A stretch of 10,660 nt of DNA. Source: JAUSPI01 sp964454305. GTDB taxonomy: Bacteria; Desulfobacterota; Syntrophia; Syntrophales; JADFWA01. Shown here in pieces: positions 6,477-10,660 of this stretch. Below the pieces are notes generated by a model. That model did not search any database, was not told the origin of the DNA, and saw nothing but the letters and a program-made list of their open reading frames with translations. Positions within the stretch are counted from its first letter, which is position 1, and every line of letters begins with the position of its first letter. Both the position numbers and the translations under genes were made by a program. The DNA lies in contig CAYVXX010000069.1 of the NCBI GenBank assembly GCA_964454305.1, forward strand, positions 1-10,660. Direction: 5' to 3'.

Positions 6477-7442
6477 ATGCAGATAGCTAATATATATATA
6501 GCCTTTGTTGTCTTGATAGTTTCTTTCACTGTTCTGGCCAAGACAGCGGACTGGCTCGTGGAAGGGGCCGTCGGCCTGTCCTGTATACTGCGTTTGCCTA
6601 AAATCCTTATCGGGATAATTGTTGTCGGAGTCGCCACGACCGCACCTGAATTGATGGTATCGACAATCTCTGCATTTCTTGGAAAACCGGAAATCGCACT
6701 GGGGAATGCCATAGGATCGGTTATTTGTGATGATGGTCTTGCACTATCACTGGCTGTACTCATTTCACTAAGCCCAATACTGATAACAAGAAATATTTTC
6801 AAAATTACTGCGATCTTTCTCATTGTTGTTGATATTGTTGCCTACGCCCTGTGCTGGGATGGAACACTCAACCGAGGGGAAGGGCTGTTATTAGTGGGCA
6901 TGTTTGCCGTCTATGCCATTGTCATGATTTTCATCAACGGACATAAAAAAGAAGCTGTCTTACGCAAGAAAGATGTAGCAAATTCAAAAATATTTCTCAT
7001 GTTTTGCTTTGGTTTGATTGGCATATTTGTGGCGAGTCGTTTTATTGTTTCATCGGCGGTTTTTATTGCCAATTACTTTAATGTTTCAGAGGCGGTTATA
7101 GCTCTTGGAATGGTTGCATTTGGTACCTCGATTCCGGAACTTGCAACATGCATTGCCGCAGCTCGCAAGGGTGAGGGAGGGATTGCGGTAGGTAACATTC
7201 TTGGAGCGGACATATTGAACGTTTGCTGGGTTGCAGGTGTCTCGGCAATTGTTAATCCACTTACAGTGGGAACAAAAATGACTCACTTCATGTTTCCGGC
7301 CATGCTGGTTATAGTGTTTGTTATGCTCGGATTGATGAAAATTAATTACAGGTTGGAAAGGTGGAAGGGAGGCGTACTCTTCGTCATGTATATATTATTC
7401 TTATTATCAATGATTATATTCTTCCCGCCACAGACGGTGTGA
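6477..7442 (+). CDS. CaCA-family cation/Ca2+ antiporter (YrbG-like)
   Basis: The 321-aa, strongly hydrophobic protein has roughly ten membrane segments and the two inverted alpha repeats of the Ca2+:cation antiporter superfamily. Alpha-1 (about 51-92) has TTAPEL with E58, then GNAIGSVICDD. Alpha-2 (about 213-256) has GTSIPEL with E221, then GNILGADILNV. The central charged stretch at 155-168 (GHKKEAVLRKKDVA) would be the cytoplasmic loop joining the halves. The length fits bacterial YrbG/NCX_Mj-type exchangers (about 300-325 aa), which export Ca2+ or another cation in exchange for Na+ or H+ at the inner membrane. Odd point: the GSNxxN/D motif is altered in both repeats (see findings). The start follows the nth stop by 10 bp with only a weak GAGATGA-like ribosome site, suggesting translational coupling. 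Ion specificity is not predictable. Confidence 0.88.
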   Translation: MQIANIYIAFVVLIVSFTVLAKTADWLVEGAVGLSCILRLPKILIGIIVVGVATTAPELMVSTISAFLGKPEIALGNAIGSVICDDGLALSLAVLISLSPILITRNIFKITAIFLIVVDIVAYALCWDGTLNRGEGLLLVGMFAVYAIVMIFINGHKKEAVLRKKDVANSKIFLMFCFGLIGIFVASRFIVSSAVFIANYFNVSEAVIALGMVAFGTSIPELATCIAAARKGEGGIAVGNILGADILNVCWVAGVSAIVNPLTVGTKMTHFMFPAMLVIVFVMLGLMKINYRLERWKGGVLFVMYILFLLSMIIFFPPQTV

Positions 7443-7450
7443 GTTGTAAT

Positions 7451-8092
7451 ATGGGGAGATGGTTGGTTGTGCAAAACTCCGGAATAGTGCATGGTTACCG
7501 TAAATACATAAGTATTGTAATTTCTTGCACATCATTTATCATTTTTACAGTTGTTTTACCTCTCTATGCCGATATCTTTATTTATACCGACAAGGCGGGA
7601 TGTGTTCATCTTACTAACATACCAACATCATCTAAATATCGACTATATCTAAAGGAAAGACCAGTAAAACCTTCAAGGTCATATTCGACAGACAGGTTTG
7701 ATAATTATATAAAAGAAGCGTCAAAGAGGTATAGAGTTGCCTTTCCGTTGCTGAAAGCTATGGTGAAAGTTGAGTCGGATTTTAACCCACTTGCTGTTTC
7801 AAAAATGGGAGCGAGGGGACTTATGCAGATAATGCCCCAGAATTTCAAGACCCTTCGAATTAAGGATCCCTTTAATCCCCGGGAAAATATTATGGGGGGT
7901 GCATGCTATTTTAAACAGTTATTGAATCGTTTTGATGGCAAAATTAAGCTGGCACTGGCAGCTTATCATGCTGGCCCGAATAATGTTGACCGCTATAAAA
8001 GGATCCCTCCTTTTAAGGAAACAGAAGATTATGTAAGAAGGGTTATGAAATATTATTACGCTGCAACTACTCAGGTACCCCTTACCCATTAA
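7451..8092 (+). CDS. secreted lytic transglycosylase, SLT fold, with DUF4124-like N-terminal segment
   Basis: The 213-aa protein has a signal-peptide-like hydrophobic stretch (about 19-40, ending VLPLYA), a DUF4124-like segment (DIFIYTDKAGCVHLTN, about 41-56), then an SLT/lysozyme-like domain (about 84-200). Catalytic and family motifs are complete: VESDFNP with catalytic E108, GARGLMQIMP (120-129), AAYHAGPNNV (170-179) and ETEDYVRRV. It should cleave peptidoglycan at the MurNAc-GlcNAc bond in the periplasm, forming anhydro-muropeptides, in remodelling or machine insertion. Start: ATG 7451 lies 8 bases after the antiporter stop but lacks a ribosome site; GTG 7469 is 10 bases after GGGGAG (7453-7458) and keeps the signal peptide, so it may be the real start. 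A frame open from 7361 overlaps the antiporter and is unlikely to be used. It probably ends the nth-antiporter-SLT unit. Confidence 0.88.
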   Translation: MGRWLVVQNSGIVHGYRKYISIVISCTSFIIFTVVLPLYADIFIYTDKAGCVHLTNIPTSSKYRLYLKERPVKPSRSYSTDRFDNYIKEASKRYRVAFPLLKAMVKVESDFNPLAVSKMGARGLMQIMPQNFKTLRIKDPFNPRENIMGGACYFKQLLNRFDGKIKLALAAYHAGPNNVDRYKRIPPFKETEDYVRRVMKYYYAATTQVPLTH

Positions 8093-8337
8093 ACGACAGT
8101 ATTGTTATAGTGTACGCAAGTCGGACTGCTTGCTTAATAAAGGTTATCATGTCACTGTAGTGGGAAAGGATTCATTGCAGGGATGCAGTTCACGGTGGGA
8201 AGTTCCTTGGGAGATCCATCCTTTTCCAACTAACTTTCCGAGATGTTCAATATCGGTTTGTCATATACGATTTTTTAACTCCATATATTTAACCTCTTGT
8301 TTTATCTAAAATTATTTAAGTTGAAAACCCCTTTTTG
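8093..8337. other. convergent intergenic region, little recognisable
   Basis: This spacer lies between the stops of two converging genes, the transglycosylase (+) and the RHH gene (-), where a bidirectional terminator would be expected. The only structure I see is GCAAG (8116-8120) pairing with CTTGC (8129-8133), followed by TTAATAAA, a weak terminator candidate at best. No start-containing coding frame, tRNA or repeat was recognised. Confidence 0.5.
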
Positions 8338-8754
8338 TTATCTCTTGATCCTGAGCCAGTCCGCTCTTATCGCTATATTGAAATCGTTTACAGGTGCAGG
8401 GGGTTTTGCATAAAGTTTCGCCATCTCCTGAGCCAGTCTGCTCTTATCGCCGTTTGCCTTTAAGTCCTCCAGAGCTGTCCTGATAGCCAGCTCCACAATA
8501 AGAGCCTTGGGGACCTCACTCCTGTTATTCTTTGCCAGTTTCCTGAGCCTGTCCCAGGCCTCTTCCAAATCATTCATAGCAGGATAAGATAGATAAAAAG
8601 CGACCTTTTTAATATCTTCCGGCATTATGGTTTTACCCGACTTTCTGGTAGGCTTACTCAGTGTTTTACCATTATCCTTTACTCTTTTCTTTGCCTTAGG
8701 CTTATCTCCCAAGACAGCTGCCAAAATATCTGGAGTTTTTTTTCTACTTGTCAT
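8338..8754 (-). CDS. small basic ribbon-helix-helix protein, probable ParB/ParG-type partner of ParA
   Basis: The 138-aa protein starts at ATG 8754, overlapping the end of parA by 11 bases; GAGAGGA lies about 7 bases upstream, inside parA. An in-frame ATG at 8817 would add 21 residues deep within parA and is less likely. Residues 1-45 are very basic and probably disordered. A ribbon-helix-helix pattern follows: strand KKVAFYL (49-55), helix about 57-76, helix about 79-98 (ending ALIVELAIRTALEDL). Small RHH proteins next to ParA act in plasmid type Ib partition as the centromere-binding and autoregulatory subunit, and that is the inferred role. The C-terminal tail is encoded partly by a near-perfect copy of a 24-bp segment that also occurs 77 bp earlier in the gene but in another reading frame, so the last residues may be a replaced tail. 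Confidence 0.72.
   Translation of the reverse strand: MTSRKKTPDILAAVLGDKPKAKKRVKDNGKTLSKPTRKSGKTIMPEDIKKVAFYLSYPAMNDLEEAWDRLRKLAKNNRSEVPKALIVELAIRTALEDLKANGDKSRLAQEMAKLYAKPPAPVNDFNIAIRADWLRIKR
8350..8450. repeat. 24-bp direct repeat pair inside the RHH gene
   Basis: Bases 8350-8373 and 8427-8450 match at 23 of 24 positions (C8362 against T8439). The offset of 77 bp is not a multiple of three, so the copies are translated in different frames: GDKSRLAQ in the inner copy and IAIRADWLR in the terminal copy. The flanks do not match. Confidence 0.85.
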
Positions 8755-9487
8755 GCCATATCCTCTCCGTAAGCTTTTTATAGTCCTCTGCCCCCGTAGA
8801 ATTAGGAGCATACTCATATATTGTCTGTCCGTAGCCAGGAGCCTCTGAGAGTCTCACATTGTATCGTATTGGAGAGCAGAGCTGTTTTTTATAGTAGGTC
8901 TGGAGCTGTCTAAGTATCTCTGATGACTTTCTGACTCTGCCATCCATAAAAGTAGGCAGGATATACCTGAGCATGAGCTTTTTATTGTATTTCTGTATCT
9001 CTGCCATGTTTTCAATAAAGCTCAGGAGTCCTTTGAGCGTTAGGAGCTCCAAAGAGACTGGGACCAGTACCTCCTGCGCGTAAAACAAGACATTGACAGT
9101 CAAAGAATCCCATCCAGGAGCGGTATCAAGAATGATATAGTCGTATTTCCCGTCCAGGGAGTAAAGGGCCTCCTTAAGAGCGTTTTCTCCTCCATAGTCC
9201 TTTCTGGATATCATTCTCTTTACACCGGCCAAGGTTCTGCCTCCAGCCATGAGCCATAAATTATCCCTGGCTTGGACCATGGCCTCCATCGGCTTGAGTT
9301 CTCCTGACACCACTTCTGCCAGTCCTGCCTCTGGAGAGAGGCCCAACATGGTGCCAGCCTGATCTTGAGTGTCGGTCTCTATGAGGATCACCCTTGAGCC
9401 GGTCATGGCCAGACCTGCGGATAGATTGACGGCTGTAGTCGTTTTTCCTACACCACCTTTACTTATACATACTGCTATTTTTCTCAT
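8744..9487 (-). CDS. parA: ParA/Soj-type partition ATPase
   Basis: The 247-aa protein has the deviant Walker A box SKGGVGKTTT (9-18) with signature lysine K10, the Walker A' segment IETDTQDQ (36-43, D39), Walker B YIILD (117-121), and the C-terminal pattern RLSEAPGYGQTI ending in SxGAEDYxxL typical of ParA/Soj. There is no N-terminal helix-turn-helix extension, so it is of the short ParA class, where the partner protein rather than ParA usually represses the operon. It should bind ATP and nucleoid DNA and move DNA bound by its partner, here probably the RHH protein whose start overlaps its stop. GGAG lies 6 bases before the ATG. The usual D-x-D-P-Q of Walker A' reads ETDTQ here. Chromosomal segregation is less likely because the partner is not a classical ParB; a plasmid- or element-derived module is favoured. 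Confidence 0.9.
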   Translation of the reverse strand: MRKIAVCISKGGVGKTTTAVNLSAGLAMTGSRVILIETDTQDQAGTMLGLSPEAGLAEVVSGELKPMEAMVQARDNLWLMAGGRTLAGVKRMISRKDYGGENALKEALYSLDGKYDYIILDTAPGWDSLTVNVLFYAQEVLVPVSLELLTLKGLLSFIENMAEIQKYNKKLMLRYILPTFMDGRVRKSSEILRQLQTYYKKQLCSPIRYNVRLSEAPGYGQTIYEYAPNSTGAEDYKKLTERIWHDK

Positions 9488-9545
9488 CTATTACTCCATG
9501 ACGATAGTATCCTGTGAGATTGGGTGTGGGAAATACCAGCATATT

Positions 9546-9570
9546 TCAAGCTTTCATTACGCAAGCTTGA
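9546..9570. promoter_or_regulatory. 8-bp perfect inverted repeat upstream of parA (candidate operator or centromere)
   Basis: TCAAGCTT (9546-9553) and AAGCTTGA (9563-9570) are exact reverse complements separated by 9 bases, 59 bases ahead of the parA start. The position suits an autoregulatory or partition site for the RHH protein. Read on the minus strand, the repeat overlaps a weak promoter-like pair, TTGCGT and TATGCT. The binding partner is inferred. Confidence 0.45.
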
Positions 9571-9678
9571 TTCCACAAATCCTGTAACTTAGTTTCATAT
9601 TTTTATAATTGCATAATGTTTCATTTCTTTCAAGGTATGTGTGTGTGGCTTTAATGCTTATCGTTAAATTTTTCCCGC

Positions 9679-9707
9679 TTGACATGCAGGGTCTGTTTCC
9701 TTATACT
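9679..9707 (+). promoter_or_regulatory. near-consensus sigma70 promoter
   Basis: TTGACA (9679-9684) is a perfect -35 box and TATACT (9702-9707) a 5/6 -10 box, with the ideal 17-bp spacer. Transcription would begin near 9714, giving a leader of about 78 nt before the 162-aa gene. It is the best promoter in the window and is divergent from parA. Confidence 0.75.
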
Positions 9708-9771
9708 TTTTGAAAATGTAGGTACCTTTAGTTGTTTTGTCCTCATTTGTTACCGGCAATTTTTTGGGAGG

Positions 9772-9792
9772 ATGGTTAAAGTAGAAAGATAA
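9772..9792 (+). CDS. possible six-codon leader ORF overlapping the next start (TAATG)
   Basis: ATG at 9772 encodes MVKVER and stops at TAA 9790-9792, whose last base is the first base of the following ATG. GGGAGG (9766-9771) abuts its ATG, which is too close for normal initiation, yet it is about 20 bases from the downstream ATG, too far for that one. Either translation couples through this tiny frame or it is chance. Confidence 0.25.
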   Translation: MVKVER

Positions 9793-10280
9793 TGAGTAGC
9801 AACATTGAGTATAAGAAAAACGCCCCCAGTTTTATTTATGAAATATTATATGGAAAACCCAAGTATATTCGAGGGAGGACAGCCGAACACCGGCAGAAAA
9901 TCTGGAATGGATATTCTGTTGATGAGAATATTCCAACCAGGGCTTTAGATGAATTGAACAGGATAAAGGAAATTGAACTGCGGTCATCCTGTGAAGGCTC
10001 TGGACCGGAGAAGACTACTTATTTAATTTTCAGATTTAGGGACCAGCTAAATCCGGAAGAAATCAAAATATTTGTGCAAGGTATGAACGCAATTGAAGAT
10101 ATAAAATGTGGTACTGATATCGGGAATATGGGTTTTTACAGAGTTGGAGTAACAACACCTTTATGGTATGAAAAGGATAAGGAACATTTTGTCAAATGGT
10201 GGTTAGAGTTACCTACTAAAATACAAATTGTATTGGCAACTACTAAGGTTTTGGCATCTGAGCTTGCAGATTTTTCTTGA
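9792..10280 (+). CDS. hypothetical protein, 162 aa, with SSCEG motif
   Basis: I do not recognise the family with confidence. The protein is soluble-looking, with no signal peptide or membrane segment, mixed charge and four tryptophans. The central part, LDELNRIKEIELRSSCEGSG (about 52-71) followed by a beta-rich YLIFRFRD, then CGTDIGNMGFYRVGV and WYEKDKEHFVKWW, looks like a compact alpha/beta domain. The Leu-Asn...SSC-x-G pattern recalls small uncharacterised proteins of phages and bacteria, as well as the TYW3-like SSCSG motif, but this is a weak resemblance. It is read from a strong promoter divergent from parA. The ribosome site before ATG 9792 is poor (AGAAAG), and an in-frame stop at 9777 excludes a longer N terminus. 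Codon use and length suggest a real gene. Confidence 0.7.
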   Translation: MSSNIEYKKNAPSFIYEILYGKPKYIRGRTAEHRQKIWNGYSVDENIPTRALDELNRIKEIELRSSCEGSGPEKTTYLIFRFRDQLNPEEIKIFVQGMNAIEDIKCGTDIGNMGFYRVGVTTPLWYEKDKEHFVKWWLELPTKIQIVLATTKVLASELADFS

Positions 10281-10297
10281 CTGGTTCCGAGAAGCCT

Positions 10298-10315
10298 GGA
10301 TGATGATTTTCATCC
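10298..10315. other. short hairpin after the 162-aa gene
   Basis: GGATGA and TCATCC pair perfectly over 6 bp around a 6-base loop, 18 bases beyond the stop codon. No T-run follows, so it is at best a weak terminator. The remainder of 10316-10472 shows nothing else recognisable. Confidence 0.25.
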
Positions 10316-10472
10316 TAAGTCTGAGCGCCTCTGAATATCGCACATCGAGTAACGATCACGAAAATTCACATGAAAAAACGCAAAACACTCTAAAAAATTG
10401 TTCCCCGCTTTCATGAATATAGATCGAGTCGTTAGTATTGAATGCACTTTCATTTTTTAATAAGGATTGTTT

Positions 10473-10660
10473 ATGAATCAATCCATCCACTTATTAAATT
10501 TGATCAGCAAAGAAAAACTGGATGAGATCCTGCGTGTTTTCACTGAAGTAACTGATATTGCATCCATTATTTCCGATGCAGATGGCAGGCCCATCACAGA
10601 ACCACATAATTTCAAAAACCTTTGCCAGAATTATTGCCGGTCTACAGAAAAAGGAAGGCA
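10473..10660 (+). CDS. PocR-domain sensory protein (3' partial)
   Basis: An ATG at 10473 with AAGGA six bases upstream opens a frame that runs off the window edge after 62 codons. It reads LISKEKLDEILRVFTEVTDIASIISDADGR in short order, followed by PITEPHNFKNLCQNYCRST. This matches the start of the PocR ligand-binding domain: an amphipathic helix LxxILxxF, a strand ending DxDGxPIT, then NFxxLCxxxCR with the family's cysteines. In deltaproteobacteria such domains usually sit at the N terminus of histidine kinases, cyclic-di-GMP enzymes or AraC-type regulators and are thought to bind small hydrocarbon-derived ligands. The output domain lies beyond the window. No promoter was identified with confidence. 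Confidence 0.8.
   Translation, partial: MNQSIHLLNLISKEKLDEILRVFTEVTDIASIISDADGRPITEPHNFKNLCQNYCRSTEKGR

Noticed and set aside
8093..8311. A start-less plus-strand frame containing LLNKGYHVTVVGKDSL, faintly like a Rossmann helix-strand
   Set aside because: No start codon, no glycine-rich loop before it and no continuing family motif; too short to call a gene fragment.
9552..9624. Three TTTCAT hexamers upstream of parA as possible partition iterons
   Set aside because: Spacing is irregular (41 and 26 bases) and the sequence is AT-rich enough for chance recurrence.
10228..10416. A 62-codon frame overlapping the end of the 162-aa gene
   Set aside because: It overlaps a better gene in another frame, has no ribosome site, and its sequence resembles no known protein.
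1..10660. CRISPR array, rRNA, riboswitch or complete insertion sequence
   Set aside because: No regularly spaced repeats, rRNA segments, recognisable riboswitch cores or transposase/integrase reading frames were seen.

Overview
The window looks like chromosomal DNA of an anaerobic deltaproteobacterium (Desulfobacterota, perhaps near Syntrophus or Smithella). This is an inference from gene content: a multi-PAS/GAF HD-GYP sensor, a PaaK-type ligase paired with a tandem-ACT protein, FdhE, a PocR-domain protein, and CTTG-loop palindromes of a type I associate with that group. No 16S or other phylogenetic marker is present.

Layout. Bases 1-2510 hold the 3' part of a large GAF-PAS-GAF-PAS-PAS-HD-GYP protein, whose start lies left of the window and which looks more GC-rich than the genes after it. 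Bases 2511-2982 are non-coding but structured: a 14-bp palindrome, the 3' half of a tRNA-Leu gene with encoded CCA, two related REP-like hairpins and a possible promoter. Bases 2983-8092 carry six same-strand genes: phenylacetate-CoA ligase family, tandem ACT, FdhE, endonuclease III, a CaCA-type cation/Ca2+ antiporter and a secreted lytic transglycosylase. The first two, and the last three, are tightly spaced and probably form two transcription units, with fdhE between them. A hairpin-forming inverted repeat lies just before the endonuclease gene.

Bases 8093-8337 are a 245-bp convergent spacer with little in it. On the minus strand, 9487-8338 is a two-gene partition-type module: a ParA ATPase overlapping a small basic ribbon-helix-helix protein, with an inverted repeat in front of parA that could be its operator or centromere. 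Divergent from it, a near-consensus sigma70 promoter precedes a 162-aa protein of unknown function. The right edge has the first 62 codons of a PocR-domain sensory protein.

How the genes may work together: PaaK plus ACT fits aryl-acid (aromatic amino acid or phenylacetate) activation with an amino-acid-sensing partner. FdhE serves assembly of a formate dehydrogenase encoded elsewhere. The HD-GYP and PocR proteins at the two ends are signalling proteins. The tRNA-Leu remnant beside the compositionally different HD-GYP gene, and the parA/RHH pair, suggest that parts of the window were acquired by integrative or plasmid-like elements. I did not find a clear, complete, previously undescribed system. 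The best leads are the tRNA-Leu attachment-site scar and the par module with its internal frame-shifted duplication and upstream inverted repeat.
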